This document shows, one piece after another, positions 21,944 through 33,590 of a stretch of 64,000 nt of DNA (position 1 is its first letter; each line of letters begins with the position of its first letter). The stretch covers positions 124,001 to 188,000 of the forward strand of contig NZ_CANMCZ010000004.1 of NCBI RefSeq assembly GCF_947496485.1. Reading direction: 5' to 3'. The notes under the pieces were generated by a model. It did not search any database. It saw nothing but the letters and a program-made list of their open reading frames with translations, and was not told the DNA's origin. Source of the stretch: an uncultured Winogradskyella sp. (GTDB taxonomy: Bacteria > Bacteroidota > Bacteroidia > Flavobacteriales > Flavobacteriaceae). The position numbers and the translations under genes are program-made.

Positions 21944-22981
21944 ATGTATAAAGCCATTATTCGACCTGTTTTATTTCGTTTCGATCCAGAGAAAATTCAT
22001 CATTTTACGTTTTCTTTAATCAGAACTATTTCTAAGTTACCTGGAATAAAAAGCTTATTTAGAAGCTTGTATTTGGTTGAGGACAAAAGACTAGAGCGCG
22101 AATTATTCGGACTAAAATTTAAGAACCCAGTTGGCTTGGCTGCAGGTTTCGATAAGAACGCCGTTTTATATAATGAATTGGCAAATTTTGGCTTTGGTTT
22201 TATTGAAATAGGAACCGTAACACCAAAGGCCCAAGAAGGAAATCCTAAGCAACGTTTATTCAGACTAAAAGAAGACAAAGGTATTATTAATCGAATGGGA
22301 TTTAATAATGAAGGACTTAAAGCTGCAATTGCCCAACTGAAAAAAAATAAGGGACAACTCATTATTGGGGGAAATATAGGTAAAAACACACAAACACTTC
22401 CTGAAGATTATACAAAAGATTACTTAGATTGTTTCAATGCTTTACACCCTTATGTTGATTATTTTGTGCTTAATGTAAGTTGCCCAAACGTGGGAAGTCA
22501 CGCCAAATTAAACGACAAAGATTATTTACTAGAGTTAATTTCTGCTGTACAAAAAGCAAATTCTACCTTTAATGATCAAAAGCCAATTCTCCTTAAAATT
22601 GCACCAGATTTAAATGATATACAATTAGATGAAATTGTAGAATTGATAGAAGAAACTAATCTCGATGGTGTTATTGCTAGCAATACTTCAGTTGATAGAA
22701 CAGGCCTAAAAGCTAGTGACACAAGACTCAAGGACATTGGTAATGGTGGTTTAAGCGGACAACCAATTAAAGATAAATCGACAAGAGTAATTCAATACTT
22801 AGCCGAAAAAAGCAAGAAGTCATTTCCTATCATTGGAGTAGGAGGTATACACTCGGCAAAAGATGCTATTGAAAAGCTTGAGGCAGGAGCCGATTTGGTA
22901 CAGGTTTATACAGGATTCATTTACGAAGGCCCTAAGCTTATAAAGGATATAAATAGAGCTTTATTAAAAAAGGCACAATAA
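21944..22981 (+). CDS. pyrD: quinone-dependent dihydroorotate dehydrogenase
   Basis: [62 protein letters not shown]. Confidence 0.95.
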   Translation: MYKAIIRPVLFRFDPEKIHHFTFSLIRTISKLPGIKSLFRSLYLVEDKRLERELFGLKFKNPVGLAAGFDKNAVLYNELANFGFGFIEIGTVTPKAQEGNPKQRLFRLKEDKGIINRMGFNNEGLKAAIAQLKKNKGQLIIGGNIGKNTQTLPEDYTKDYLDCFNALHPYVDYFVLNVSCPNVGSHAKLNDKDYLLELISAVQKANSTFNDQKPILLKIAPDLNDIQLDEIVELIEETNLDGVIASNTSVDRTGLKASDTRLKDIGNGGLSGQPIKDKSTRVIQYLAEKSKKSFPIIGVGGIHSAKDAIEKLEAGADLVQVYTGFIYEGPKLIKDINRALLKKAQ

Positions 22982-23065
22982 ATGCGCCTAACTATTTCAA
23001 TATAATTTTTAATAAAGATAATACCTGACGCGAATTGTCTTTAATCAATTTGGGTAATTTATTCC

Positions 23066-23995
23066 TTAATTTATGATTAATTTTTTGCTTTCAGTATTTC
23101 CTGAAATATTCTTCAATCTAACAATGTAGATACCTTTGTTTAAATCAGAAACGTTAATAATGGTATTATCCTTATTATTAATATTATCTAATTGCTTAAC
23201 GTTTTTACCCAGAATATCATAGATAGTTATTTGATCCAATGAGTTTGAGTTAGTTACTGTAATTTTACCAGTATTAGTTGGATTCGGAAAAATTCTAACC
23301 TCATTAGTGCTTGCAAAATCATTTGTGCTTAGCGTTGTACTTTTAAAAGTAATCGTTAAAGTTCCAATTTTTGCTGAATTAAATGGATAACCAGAGACTC
23401 CAGCAATATTGGTTATAACACCTTGTGGATTTGTTTCGGGATTATTTATAGAATAACCAAAACCATCTTCAGTACCAGCATCGTAAGGGAATAAATCTAC
23501 AGTAAATGTTTCTCTCCACTTGTTTAAATTTTGGTCCCACAAATCCAGATTATTCACTGCAATTATCCAATCCGGACTTGGAGCTATCATTGATACCAGA
23601 GTTAATAGTGGAAAATCTTGGGATACTGTAATATCACTTAATGTGGCGGAGCTTATGGCAGCAAACGGAGAAAAAGACTGTTGTAGCCATTGTTCTGCTT
23701 CACCATTAATAATAGCAGATTGGACTTCGGAATTAAAGGCCGTATTTGATCCGGTTTCTGCAACATTCTCAATGCCAGTAGTTGCAGTACCTCCTAGTTC
23801 TAAAAAGGTAATATTACTATTGTGATTTGCTCCAACTAAGTCAGACCAATGTGCATTACTTGGCAGAGTTCCATGGTCGCTAGAATTCCATGTGCTGGTA
23901 AAATTAATATCATAAGTCGCTGTAGATTGGGCTTGGGTACTAATAGAAAATAAAAATGCTAAGGGTATTAAACCTATAAGAGTAATTTTTTTCAT
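23066..23995 (-). CDS. secreted protein with T9SS type A C-terminal sorting domain
   Basis: Signal peptide; C-terminal RIFPNPTNTGKITV...DILGKNVKQ...LNKGIYIVRLKN...KKLIIN. Confidence 0.9.
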   Translation of the reverse strand: MKKITLIGLIPLAFLFSISTQAQSTATYDINFTSTWNSSDHGTLPSNAHWSDLVGANHNSNITFLELGGTATTGIENVAETGSNTAFNSEVQSAIINGEAEQWLQQSFSPFAAISSATLSDITVSQDFPLLTLVSMIAPSPDWIIAVNNLDLWDQNLNKWRETFTVDLFPYDAGTEDGFGYSINNPETNPQGVITNIAGVSGYPFNSAKIGTLTITFKSTTLSTNDFASTNEVRIFPNPTNTGKITVTNSNSLDQITIYDILGKNVKQLDNINNKDNTIINVSDLNKGIYIVRLKNISGNTESKKLIIN

Positions 23996-24079
23996 AGTGT
24001 TTTTACAAATTTGGTCGAGAGTAATTACGCAACTTTACAAATAATTATGTTTTAATGTATTTTAGTACAAATTTTAACT

Positions 24080-24697
24080 TTGAACTACCAGATAATTCTA
24101 TCATTTGCCTTAGCAACATCTGCATTGGCTATTTCGCCTGGACCAGATAATATATTTGTATTAGTGCAGAGTATTACTAATGGAAAATCTTATGGATTGG
24201 CAACAGTTTGCGGTTTAATTACTGGCTGTATAATTCATACAACGTTATTAGCTTTTGGTGTTTCTGCTATTATTGCCTCAAATGAATCAATCTTTTTCGT
24301 CATTAAACTATTAGGTGCCATGTATTTAATTTACTTGGCCTATAAAGTGTTTAAATCTGATGGACAAATCGATTTGGAATCTAATGTTGCTCCAAAGAAA
24401 AGCTTAAAAGGTTTATTTATTCAGGGATTTTTTATGAATGTTCTCAACCCAAAAGTTACCATTTTCTTTTTAGCTTTTTTCCCAGGTTTTTTATTTAGTG
24501 ATTCAATGTCTACTGTTTGGCAATTCTATATTTTAGGTGGAATATTTATGCTTATTTCCTTTGTCATTTTTTCTATGATTGCATTACTAGCAGGACAAAT
24601 TAAAACCTATACCTTAAAGCATAAAAACTCTGGGCTGGTTTTTAAATGGATTCAGATTTTAGTATTTATTGGTATTGCGGTTTTCATTTTGTTGTAA
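24080..24697 (+). CDS. LysE family translocator
   Basis: LSFALATSALAISPGPDNIFVL and NPKVTIFFLAFFPGF; apparent TTG start. Confidence 0.9.
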   Translation: MNYQIILSFALATSALAISPGPDNIFVLVQSITNGKSYGLATVCGLITGCIIHTTLLAFGVSAIIASNESIFFVIKLLGAMYLIYLAYKVFKSDGQIDLESNVAPKKSLKGLFIQGFFMNVLNPKVTIFFLAFFPGFLFSDSMSTVWQFYILGGIFMLISFVIFSMIALLAGQIKTYTLKHKNSGLVFKWIQILVFIGIAVFILL

Positions 24698-24801
24698 TAA
24701 ATACGAGATAGAAAATCAACTTCATAAAAGCATTTTAAATAATCAAAATATTATTTAGTTTTGTACATATTTACTGACCCAATTTATAATATGAATTTAG
24801 T

Positions 24802-25947
24802 ATGAAATATTTTTACACTTTATTACCATTCCTTTTCTTAACTCTAATATTACAAGCTCAAACAACAAATTTTGTTAGTATCTCTGACATGCCAAGTGCA
24901 AAAAGCGCAACTAGTTCTGCCAATGATGGTACGCATATTTATGTGACTAACGGATTTAGTTTGGCTGGTGGCTACACTATGGATGTGTTTAAGTTTGATA
25001 TTGCCAATAATTCTTGGAGTGTTTTAACCAACAGTACCATAGCCAAGCGTTTTGGTTCGGCGGCAATAATGGGTAATAACTTATTTATTTTTAATGGTTA
25101 TGTCTCAAATAACGTATTTAATGATGCCATTGAGGTTGTAGATGTATCAACAGGAACAGTAACAAATACTGGTCTGGTAAATCCACAACCAGCTGCTGCC
25201 GCTGGAGTATCGGTAGATGGTAATATCATCTATTCCTTTGGTGGAAGCACAGCTACAGGTTTTTCTAATAAATTGTATGCTGTAAATACGGCAACATTAA
25301 CTTTAACTGAATTAGCTACGATGCCAGTTGCGCTAGAGACTAAAGGCGAAGTTGTTAATGGTAAGCTTTATGCCATTGGTGGCTTTAATGGTAGTGTTTC
25401 AGATAAAGTTTACGTCTATGATATTGCAACTGATACTTGGACAGATGAATATACTTTACCACAAACATTGTCTGCAAATGCAACAGCTGTAGTAGGAACA
25501 AGGATTTATGTAGTGGGTGATTTTTCTGATCAGACTTTTACAGGATATTTTGATACGGCAACAAATACATTTACAGAAACAACAAGCAACTTAATAAATC
25601 GACGACATGCTTCTGCTGAAGGTGTAAATGGGGAGTTATACGTTATGGGTGGCAATACATCATCAAGTGGAAGTTCAGCTCTTGCAAGCGTTCAAAGTAC
25701 TAATACGACATTAAGTATTGATAGCTATAAAGAAGAATTAATATCTATATTCCCAAACCCAACATCAGATTATATAAATTTCTCAAAAGAAATTAGTAGA
25801 CTAACATTATTAAATATTTCAGGTAGCATCATTAAAAGAGCTTCTGATGTTAAATTTTTAGATGTCCAAGATCTTCAAAAAGGGATCTATTTTCTAAACG
25901 TTAAAGAGGGAAAAAATGTAGAAACTTTGAAGTTGATAAAGAATTGA
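24802..25947 (+). CDS. kelch-repeat secreted protein with T9SS sorting domain
   Basis: Repeated kelch blades (YAIGGFNGSVSDKVYVYDIATDTWTDEY); C-terminal IFPNPTSDYINFS...LQKGIYFLNVKE. Confidence 0.9.
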   Translation: MKYFYTLLPFLFLTLILQAQTTNFVSISDMPSAKSATSSANDGTHIYVTNGFSLAGGYTMDVFKFDIANNSWSVLTNSTIAKRFGSAAIMGNNLFIFNGYVSNNVFNDAIEVVDVSTGTVTNTGLVNPQPAAAAGVSVDGNIIYSFGGSTATGFSNKLYAVNTATLTLTELATMPVALETKGEVVNGKLYAIGGFNGSVSDKVYVYDIATDTWTDEYTLPQTLSANATAVVGTRIYVVGDFSDQTFTGYFDTATNTFTETTSNLINRRHASAEGVNGELYVMGGNTSSSGSSALASVQSTNTTLSIDSYKEELISIFPNPTSDYINFSKEISRLTLLNISGSIIKRASDVKFLDVQDLQKGIYFLNVKEGKNVETLKLIKN

Positions 25948-26027
25948 AAATACCTCTAAAAAACTTTTTAGGCTTTTATAATTTTTTGGATTTTAGTATG
26001 GTTTAATTTCCACTATATTTGGTGTTA

Positions 26028-26891
26028 ATGAACAAAGCCGTAAAAATCATAGAATGTCCACGTGATGCCATGCAAGGCATTAAGGAGTTTATACCTACGG
26101 AAAAGAAGGTCCAATATATTCAGTCGTTGCTGCGTGTAGGCTTTGATACTATTGATTTCGGAAGCTTTGTTTCTCCGAAAGCTATACCACAAATGGTGGA
26201 TACAGCTGCTGTTTTAGCGCAACTAGATTTAAGTAAAACAGAAAGCAAACTTTTAGCAATTATTGCCAACACCAGAGGTGCTAATGATGCATCTCAACAT
26301 GCTGAAATTGATTACTTAGGCTTCCCGTTTTCAATATCTGAAAACTTCCAGATGCGTAACACTCACAAAACGATTGCTCAATCTGTGGTGACCCTTAATG
26401 AGATTTTAGAAATTTCAGATAAAAGCAATAAAGAAGTGGTCGTTTATATTTCCATGGGTTTTGGAAATCCTTATGGTGACCCTTGGAATGTGGATATAGT
26501 AGGTGAGTGGACTGAGCGTTTAGCTAAAATGGGAGTGAAGATTTTATCACTGAGTGATACCATTGGAAGCTCAGACCCAGAAAATATTGATTATCTGTTT
26601 TCAAACTTAATTCCAGCCTATTCGAACATAGAATTTGGTGCACATTTGCACACCACACCAACAACATGGTTCGAAAAAATTGATGCAGCATACAAAGCAG
26701 GTTGTAGACGTTTTGATGGAGCTATACAAGGTTTTGGTGGTTGTCCTATGGCAAAAGATGAATTGACTGGGAACATGCCAACCGAAAAAATGTTGTCTTA
26801 CTTCACTCAGAAAAAAGCGCATCATCTTAATGCGATGAGTTTTGAGAGCTCTTACAATGAAGCTACCAAGATTTTTACACGCTACCATTAA
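26028..26891 (+). CDS. hydroxymethylglutaryl-CoA lyase
   Basis: IIECPRDAMQG, FGSFVSPKAIPQM, SLSDTIGSSDPENI, GAHLHTTP, GAIQGFGGCPMAKDELTGNMPTE. Confidence 0.92.
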   Translation: MNKAVKIIECPRDAMQGIKEFIPTEKKVQYIQSLLRVGFDTIDFGSFVSPKAIPQMVDTAAVLAQLDLSKTESKLLAIIANTRGANDASQHAEIDYLGFPFSISENFQMRNTHKTIAQSVVTLNEILEISDKSNKEVVVYISMGFGNPYGDPWNVDIVGEWTERLAKMGVKILSLSDTIGSSDPENIDYLFSNLIPAYSNIEFGAHLHTTPTTWFEKIDAAYKAGCRRFDGAIQGFGGCPMAKDELTGNMPTEKMLSYFTQKKAHHLNAMSFESSYNEATKIFTRYH

Positions 26892-26990
26892 ATTTAATCC
26901 AGAAAGGATCATTAATTTATCATTAGAGTTAAACTTAATGACATTTTAATCTTATATTTGATTCCCTTTTTAATAACAAAATAGCTAATA

Positions 26991-28184
26991 ATGAAAAAGA
27001 TTCCCCTAAATCTAGTCATTGTCTTATGCCTTATTATGGCCTCATGTTCTAATAACGATGACAACAGTTCTAATGATGATCAACTTATAGTCCCTTCAAC
27101 TTACCAATATTTTCGAAACGGTTCATCATCCATTAATTATAAAAAGCAAACTGACGAAATATTGATGTCTGATGCATTTATCTTGAGTTTCAATGATAAT
27201 AGTAGCTCAGAGCCACAGTTAAATGGCCTTTTTACTAATACAGGAGATTATTTTAGTTCTCAAGCCTTAAATCAATCAAATACAAGTATCAGAGAAAACT
27301 TAGCAGTTTCTGAAGACTATTTTGGTAATAATATGACGCTTTCAAATAGCATAAAGTCAGATTTTGATGGTTGGATTACTAAGCAATTGAGTGAAGTTTT
27401 TCCTAATTGGACTATAGATGCAACTCCAGGAAATTCAGGTAAGCTAGCCGAGTCAGATGGTATTACTGTAAAACGATTTAATGCTAAGGGTTTACGATAT
27501 GGTCAAGTGATTGGTAAAAGTTTAGTTGGTGCTCTAATGATAGATCAAATTCTAAATGATAAGTTAAGCATTTCGGTCTTAGATGCTGGAAATAATAGAA
27601 GTGACAATGACAATGGTATTTTAGTACCTGGTGAGAACTATACTAAAATGGAACATCTCTGGGATGAAGCTTTTGGATATGCTTATGGAACTGACAATGC
27701 GTTGTCGCCTCAATTACTTCAAGATTTTTTTCTTAATAAATATATATCTCGAGTTGAAAATGACTCTGATTTTTCAGGTATAGCAGACGAAATCTACAAC
27801 GCATTTAAGTTAGGAAGAGCTGCTATAGTAGGAAAAGATTATGATCTCAGAGATCAACAAATTGAAATTCTAAGAGAAAAAATCTCTGAAATTGCAGGAA
27901 TACGATCTGTATATTATTTGAAACAAGGCGGTGGAAACTTAATAGCTAATAAAGCAAAAGCTTTTGACGATTTGTCTGAAGGTTATGGGTTTATTTATTC
28001 CTTACAATTTACACGCAAACCTGGCACATCCGCACCATATTTCACAAAAACCGAGGTTGATAATTTCTTAGGTCAATTAATGGTAGACAATGGCTTTTGG
28101 GATATCTCTAATGAAACTATTGACGAAATGGCTACATCTATCTCAAGCCGTTTTGACTTTAGCGTTGAACAAGCTGAAAACTAA
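26991..28184 (+). CDS. DUF4856 domain-containing lipoprotein
   Basis: Lipobox LIMASCSN; PSTYQYFRNGSSSINYKKQTDEILM typical of DUF4856. Confidence 0.75.
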   Translation: MKKIPLNLVIVLCLIMASCSNNDDNSSNDDQLIVPSTYQYFRNGSSSINYKKQTDEILMSDAFILSFNDNSSSEPQLNGLFTNTGDYFSSQALNQSNTSIRENLAVSEDYFGNNMTLSNSIKSDFDGWITKQLSEVFPNWTIDATPGNSGKLAESDGITVKRFNAKGLRYGQVIGKSLVGALMIDQILNDKLSISVLDAGNNRSDNDNGILVPGENYTKMEHLWDEAFGYAYGTDNALSPQLLQDFFLNKYISRVENDSDFSGIADEIYNAFKLGRAAIVGKDYDLRDQQIEILREKISEIAGIRSVYYLKQGGGNLIANKAKAFDDLSEGYGFIYSLQFTRKPGTSAPYFTKTEVDNFLGQLMVDNGFWDISNETIDEMATSISSRFDFSVEQAEN

Positions 28185-28270
28185 TATTTTTTCGAAATAG
28201 CTTCGACTTACTAAGTCCGTTGAAAATTTTTGATTGAATTTATAAAATACTTACAAAGAATTAATAAATA

Positions 28271-28307
28271 AAAAAGCACTACTTGTATTTTAAGTAGTGC
28301 TTTTTTT
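28271..28307. terminator. bidirectional rho-independent terminator
   Basis: AAAAAGCACTACTT-loop-AAGTAGTGCTTTTT between convergent genes. Confidence 0.88.
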
Positions 28308-28326
28308 GAACCAACCAATATTAAAT

Positions 28327-30555
28327 TTAGAATCTAAATTCTAATCCTAGGTTTGCACCAAAAGGATGTCCTGGACGAAGACCAGCTGGTACTCTCGATA
28401 CTGCATAGACCTCATCGAGCATATTTATGATATTTCCTGTTGCAGTTAAATTTTTTGAAAAATGATATTTTGCCGAAAAATCTACTATAAAATTTGAGGC
28501 GACAAGTTCGTTATCTGGTATACTACCAGAACCAGCTAATGTTCTAAATTCACCATTGTAGCGACCACTAATATTCAATTCATATTTCTTATGCTCTAAG
28601 GATAGCATTAGATTAAACTGATGCTTCGGAATATAAGGTAATTGATCACCTTCAGTAACTTCTCCCCAAAGAGCATCAGTACTCCCAAAACTGTTTAAAA
28701 ATTCGGTATTAGTAAATGTGTATCCAAAAGTCAAAGGTAAACTGAATTTGTTATTTTTAGATAATAAATCATAATTAAGCAGAAGTTCTAAACCGCTAAC
28801 TGCAACTTCACCAGCATTAAATTGTTCTAAAGATCCTGTACCTCCTGTTGCAGCTAAATCACTACCCAATAAGTTGCTGTAGTCATTGTAAAAACCAACA
28901 AGCTCACCACGCACATTTCCAATAACAAAACGTGAACCAAGTTCATAGTTAATACTCTCTTCTGGTTTTTGACCCTCTTGATTGCTAGGTGGAGAAAAAC
29001 CTTTATGCACACCGCCAAAAACAGAGATTTCTTTGGTAAAAGCGTAATTAAAACCGATACCTGGAATAAAAATATCTACTTTGTTTTCACGAGAAGATAA
29101 ACCAAAACCTGTTCTACTAGGATCATCACTGTAATTATCGCGTTGTAAAATAATATTTTCATATCGAAGTCCAGGTGTTAATGTTAGGTCATTATATTTT
29201 ACTTTGTACATTATAGAACCAGCAAAAGCAGTAGCACTGCTAATGCGATTGCCTTGGGCACCTCTTTCACCCAAAGAGGTTAATGACATATTACCATTAA
29301 GTATATTGTAGCCATCTTCCCATTGAAAACGATCTTCCTCATCGTAATGATAACGAAGTCCGATTTCTAAATCGTGAAATATGTTTTCGCCATACCAATG
29401 ATAGTCTAATTTTGTCTGTATACCTTTTGATATATATGCCCTATTGTTAGCCTTAACTAATAAAGCATCATCAGAAGAATTTATATTTCCTTTTAAAATC
29501 TCTAAGTGATTCGTAAATGATTCAGGATTTGAAACAACATCGGCAATTTTCTCCTTTTCACCATTAAATATAACATCATCTAATTTGTACCAGTTTCTTT
29601 TGAATTTGTTGTAGTATCCATTTGTGGTAATTCTAAAGTTTTTATTAAACTGTAATTTATGTGTTAGCATTAATTGCAAATGCTCTGCATTCATTTGGTC
29701 CTCTTGAGAAGATGCGTATCTAGAAAAAGGTGAGCTGTCGAAATCTTCCTCAGTTAAGCCTAAATAAGTTTCATTAGAGATTTCATCGGAATATTGAAAT
29801 TTTATTTCTAAAGCTTGTTGTGTTTTAGCTTCGGCCTTAGAATTAACTCTAAACTTAGCAACCACTTCATTAATATCAAAACCAGTATTACTATTATCGG
29901 GTAAATCTTTGAAACCGTTAGAATTATAATTAAGATACTCTACCATATATCCAAGAGTAGGTTTGCTTTCTCCGACTCTAGCATGAAATTGGCTAGTATT
30001 AAAACTACCGTAATTGGCCCTAATTTCTCCGCTAAATGAATCAGGTATCTGTGCGGATATCATATTTATTGCACCACCAGTTGTAAAAGGACCATACTGT
30101 ACCTGACTGCTACCTTTTAAAATTTCAACGGCTTGCATCCTTGCTACAGAAGGGAAGTAATATGCGGAAGGCGCGCTATAAGGAGCAGGTGCTATTAGCA
30201 CACCATCTTCCATAAGAGAAATTTTCGCACTTCGTTCTGGCGACGTACCTCTTAAACTAATATTTGGCCTTAAACCAAAACCGTCTTCTTCATAAAAGTT
30301 GACTCCGGGAACAGATCTTAAAGCTCTATTAATATCGGTATAGCTAAATTTTTTGAGCTCTTCAGGTGATAAATAATAGGCAGATCCTGTTCGGTTTCTA
30401 GCGACATATTTACTGCCAAAAATTGTATTTGCATTAATAATGACCTCATCTAAACTTGTTATAGAATCTTTTGGCTTTTCTTTAGTTTTTTCTTGTGCTT
30501 GCAGGTTTACTCCAAGTATTAATCCGGGCAATAATAGGGCTAATTTAACATTCAT
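28327..30555 (-). CDS. TonB-dependent receptor (FecA-like)
   Basis: Plug EVIINANTIFGSKYVARNRTGSAYYLS...LRSVPGVNFYEEDGFGLRPNISLRGT; C-terminal aromatic beta-strand LGLEFRF. Confidence 0.92.
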   Translation of the reverse strand: MNVKLALLLPGLILGVNLQAQEKTKEKPKDSITSLDEVIINANTIFGSKYVARNRTGSAYYLSPEELKKFSYTDINRALRSVPGVNFYEEDGFGLRPNISLRGTSPERSAKISLMEDGVLIAPAPYSAPSAYYFPSVARMQAVEILKGSSQVQYGPFTTGGAINMISAQIPDSFSGEIRANYGSFNTSQFHARVGESKPTLGYMVEYLNYNSNGFKDLPDNSNTGFDINEVVAKFRVNSKAEAKTQQALEIKFQYSDEISNETYLGLTEEDFDSSPFSRYASSQEDQMNAEHLQLMLTHKLQFNKNFRITTNGYYNKFKRNWYKLDDVIFNGEKEKIADVVSNPESFTNHLEILKGNINSSDDALLVKANNRAYISKGIQTKLDYHWYGENIFHDLEIGLRYHYDEEDRFQWEDGYNILNGNMSLTSLGERGAQGNRISSATAFAGSIMYKVKYNDLTLTPGLRYENIILQRDNYSDDPSRTGFGLSSRENKVDIFIPGIGFNYAFTKEISVFGGVHKGFSPPSNQEGQKPEESINYELGSRFVIGNVRGELVGFYNDYSNLLGSDLAATGGTGSLEQFNAGEVAVSGLELLLNYDLLSKNNKFSLPLTFGYTFTNTEFLNSFGSTDALWGEVTEGDQLPYIPKHQFNLMLSLEHKKYELNISGRYNGEFRTLAGSGSIPDNELVASNFIVDFSAKYHFSKNLTATGNIINMLDEVYAVSRVPAGLRPGHPFGANLGLEFRF

Positions 30556-30843
30556 TTATTTAGACTTATTAAAAATAACGTTTTTTAGAATGTGCAAATT
30601 TAAGGTGTGATTTTAGTTTAAACAAGTTTATTTAGAATAAATAAAAATAAAATTTATAAATATTTGATTCAGAAAATATTAGCCTTTAGTACGATTTTAG
30701 TTCTTATTGAATTTAACTCTAAATCCATGATTGCTATTTGAAAAAAGATGTATATTTATTCATATAATGTCTATTTAATTTATACGTCTTCATGAATTTA
30801 TACTTAAATGTTCATAGTTGCTTTAAATGAAATAAAATGTGTA

Positions 30844-30851
30844 AATTTGCA
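30844..30851 (+). promoter_or_regulatory. Bacteroidota -7 element (TAAATTTG) upstream of guaB
   Basis: TAnnTTTG match with upstream GTTG at 30817-30820 (23-nt gap). Confidence 0.5.
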
Positions 30852-30874
30852 TGCAATTATATCTTAATTGCATC

Positions 30875-32347
30875 ATGAAAGCACACGAAAATAAAATCTT
30901 AGGTGAAGGTCTCACTTACGATGACGTCCTATTAGTTCCAGCATTTTCCGAGATTCTTCCACGCGAAGTCAATATTCAAACAAAATTTACGAGAAATATT
31001 ACCATTAATATTCCAGTGGTTTCTGCTGCTATGGATACAGTTACGGAAAGTAAAATGGCAATTGCCATGGCTCAAGAAGGCGGTATTGGTGTGCTACACA
31101 AAAACATGACTATTGAGCAACAAGCCGATAAAGTGCGTCGTGTAAAACGTGCAGAAAGCGGAATGATTATAGATCCAGTTACCTTACCATTAACAGCAAC
31201 GGTTGCAGATGCTAAGCAAAATATGGCAGAGCATAGTATAGGTGGAATTCCTATTGTTGATGATAATGGCACCTTAAAAGGTATTGTGACTAATCGCGAT
31301 TTGCGTTTTGAACACCAAAACGACAAACCAATCATAGACGTTATGACTAAAGAAAATTTAGTTACTGCTGCTGTTGGAACCTCGTTAAAAGATGCGGAAA
31401 AGATTCTTCAACAAAATAAGATTGAAAAATTACTCATCGTTGATGACAATTATAAGTTGCAAGGTCTTATTACGTTTAGAGACATTACTAAAGTGACACA
31501 AAAACCAAATGCCAATAAAGATTCTTACGGAAGACTGCGTGTCGCAGCTGCAATAGGAGTAACTGGTGATGCAGTGGACAGAGCAGCCGCTTTAGTAAAA
31601 GCAGGAGTAGATGCCGTAATTATAGATACAGCACATGGCCATACCAAAGGTGTGGTGATGGTATTAAAAGACATTAAAAAGAAGTTTCCAAAACTCGAAG
31701 TCATAGTTGGAAACATTGCTACAGGTGAAGCCGCAAAATATTTAGTAGAAGCAGGAGCAGATGCTGTAAAAGTGGGTATAGGACCAGGTTCTATTTGTAC
31801 AACAAGAGTTGTAGCAGGTGTTGGTTTCCCACAATTTTCAGCCGTATTAGAAGTCGCTAATGCTATTAAGGGTTCTGGTGTGCCAGTGATTGCAGATGGT
31901 GGTATTCGTTATACTGGTGATATACCAAAAGCGATTGCAGCTGGTGCTGATACAGTGATGTTAGGTTCGCTTTTAGCAGGAACTAAAGAAAGTCCTGGTG
32001 AAACCATTATTTATGAGGGCAGAAAATTTAAATCTTACAGAGGCATGGGTTCTGTGGAAGCCATGAAACAAGGCAGTAAAGATCGTTATTTCCAAGATGT
32101 AGAAGACGATATTAAAAAGTTAGTACCAGAAGGTATTGTTGGTCGTGTACCTTATAAAGGCGAATTATACGAAAGTATTCATCAATTTGTTGGTGGCCTC
32201 AGAGCTGGTATGGGTTACTGTGGTGCCAAAGACATTGCGACTTTAAAAGAGCATGGACGATTTGTGAAAATTACAGCTAGTGGAATTAACGAAAGTCATC
32301 CGCATGATGTGACTATTACTAAAGAAGCCCCTAATTATTCTAGGTGA
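30875..32347 (+). CDS. guaB: IMP dehydrogenase
   Basis: [17 protein letters not shown], two CBS repeats, [29 protein letters not shown]. Confidence 0.97.
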   Translation: MKAHENKILGEGLTYDDVLLVPAFSEILPREVNIQTKFTRNITINIPVVSAAMDTVTESKMAIAMAQEGGIGVLHKNMTIEQQADKVRRVKRAESGMIIDPVTLPLTATVADAKQNMAEHSIGGIPIVDDNGTLKGIVTNRDLRFEHQNDKPIIDVMTKENLVTAAVGTSLKDAEKILQQNKIEKLLIVDDNYKLQGLITFRDITKVTQKPNANKDSYGRLRVAAAIGVTGDAVDRAAALVKAGVDAVIIDTAHGHTKGVVMVLKDIKKKFPKLEVIVGNIATGEAAKYLVEAGADAVKVGIGPGSICTTRVVAGVGFPQFSAVLEVANAIKGSGVPVIADGGIRYTGDIPKAIAAGADTVMLGSLLAGTKESPGETIIYEGRKFKSYRGMGSVEAMKQGSKDRYFQDVEDDIKKLVPEGIVGRVPYKGELYESIHQFVGGLRAGMGYCGAKDIATLKEHGRFVKITASGINESHPHDVTITKEAPNYSR

Positions 32348-32376
32348 TACTTTTTTTTATTTATAGACTTTATTGT

Positions 32377-32826
32377 TTATAAACTCTTTCTCAATCCAAT
32401 TCGGCTACTTCCATCAGAATACCAGTTCTCCATTTCTGTGAATTGCTTGTAACCATGTCTGGTGTAGAATCTCAATGTAGGTGCTCCGGAGGTCCAAAGC
32501 CAAATGTTTTGAACTCCTATAGTTCTTGTGTTTTCTTCTAATTCTTTTAGTAGATCGGAACCTAAGCCTTGATTGCGAAATTTCTTCTCAACAAATAGAT
32601 CTGTCAAGTAGAACCAACCTGAATAGTTCCCTCCATTCTTATGAGCTAAACCTGACGAACATCCAATAAGACAGTCTCCATTTAATGCCACAAAGCTTAT
32701 GCGTTCTGTACTTTCTAATTCTATACCTTCCTCAAATGAAAGGTCATCAAATCCTGAGTTTACATGTTCAATTTCGTCTGAAGTCAATTCCCGATTTACA
32801 ATGTTGATAGCATTCATTTCTTTCAA
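32377..32826 (-). CDS. GNAT family N-acetyltransferase
   Basis: LTDLFVEKKFRNQGLGSDLLKELEENTRTIGVQNIWLWTSG...FYTRHGYKQF. Confidence 0.9.
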   Translation of the reverse strand: MKEMNAINIVNRELTSDEIEHVNSGFDDLSFEEGIELESTERISFVALNGDCLIGCSSGLAHKNGGNYSGWFYLTDLFVEKKFRNQGLGSDLLKELEENTRTIGVQNIWLWTSGAPTLRFYTRHGYKQFTEMENWYSDGSSRIGLRKSL

Positions 32827-32877
32827 TTAGTTATTGGTTATCTAAACACTGAGCATCTTGGTTTTATATATAGTTTT

Positions 32878-33372
32878 TTATTCAATTATTAAATCCACAT
32901 ATACTTTTCCATCTGTACCGATATATTCACGGTTGAATATCTTTTTCCCAATAATCTCTCTTTTTGCAGTGGATATTCCTTTTAGATCACCAGCTAATTC
33001 GATTTTGAATTTTTTAGTGCTCTCATTAGGCGTAGTTTTATAAAAATCGGATACGTGCAATAAATATTTATCCAGAATATCTTCTAACGGATATTGATTA
33101 TTGGTTTCGTCTGATTCTAATTCATAAGATATAGTCATTCTGTATTTATCTAAGCTATCATCTTTTGAGTCGAGATAAACTCCATTCTCCACAAGCTCAT
33201 ATCGTTTAGAGTTTTCGTATTTCTCACATTTTTCTAATGAGATGTTGTTCATAACATTAAATTCCAATCGTAGTTCCTGTTTATTTGAAGATTCAGAACT
33301 ATTTTTCTTTGATTGACCGAATAAATTACTGAATAGTCCTATTATTAGGGTTAACATCAATACTTTTCTCAT
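32878..33372 (-). CDS. hypothetical secreted protein
   Basis: ORF with N-terminal hydrophobic signal MRKVLMLTLIIGLFSNLFGQS; no family recognised. Confidence 0.6.
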   Translation of the reverse strand: MRKVLMLTLIIGLFSNLFGQSKKNSSESSNKQELRLEFNVMNNISLEKCEKYENSKRYELVENGVYLDSKDDSLDKYRMTISYELESDETNNQYPLEDILDKYLLHVSDFYKTTPNESTKKFKIELAGDLKGISTAKREIIGKKIFNREYIGTDGKVYVDLIIE

Positions 33373-33397
33373 TTTTATAGTATTTACTAAAATTACA

Positions 33398-33528
33398 CAC
33401 AACGGTCAGGCTATGGTATAGTACCGTGGTTAAGCAACTAATTTAGCAAATAAATCACAGATAGAAAGTCTGTATGGACTTTTGTAAGTAGGTTATAATC
33501 TAGCAACTAGTTATACACGTTTTTTGCT
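33398..33528. repeat. dispersed palindromic intergenic repeat, copy A (attC-like)
   Basis: Shares GTGGTTAAGCAACTAATTTAGCAAATA, GTAAGTAGG and CTAGCAACTAGTTATACACG with copies B-D; apical hairpin AAAGTC/GACTTT. Confidence 0.8.
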
Positions 33529-33590
33529 CTAGTTTTACTAATTCATAAAAATTTTATAAATTTATGTAAAGAATTGAAAGTGAAATAATT

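Noticed and set aside
24080-24082. Frameshift or pseudogene at the LysE start
   Set aside because: The protein matches LysE from its first residues; a TTG start is sufficient and no upstream in-frame ATG is needed.
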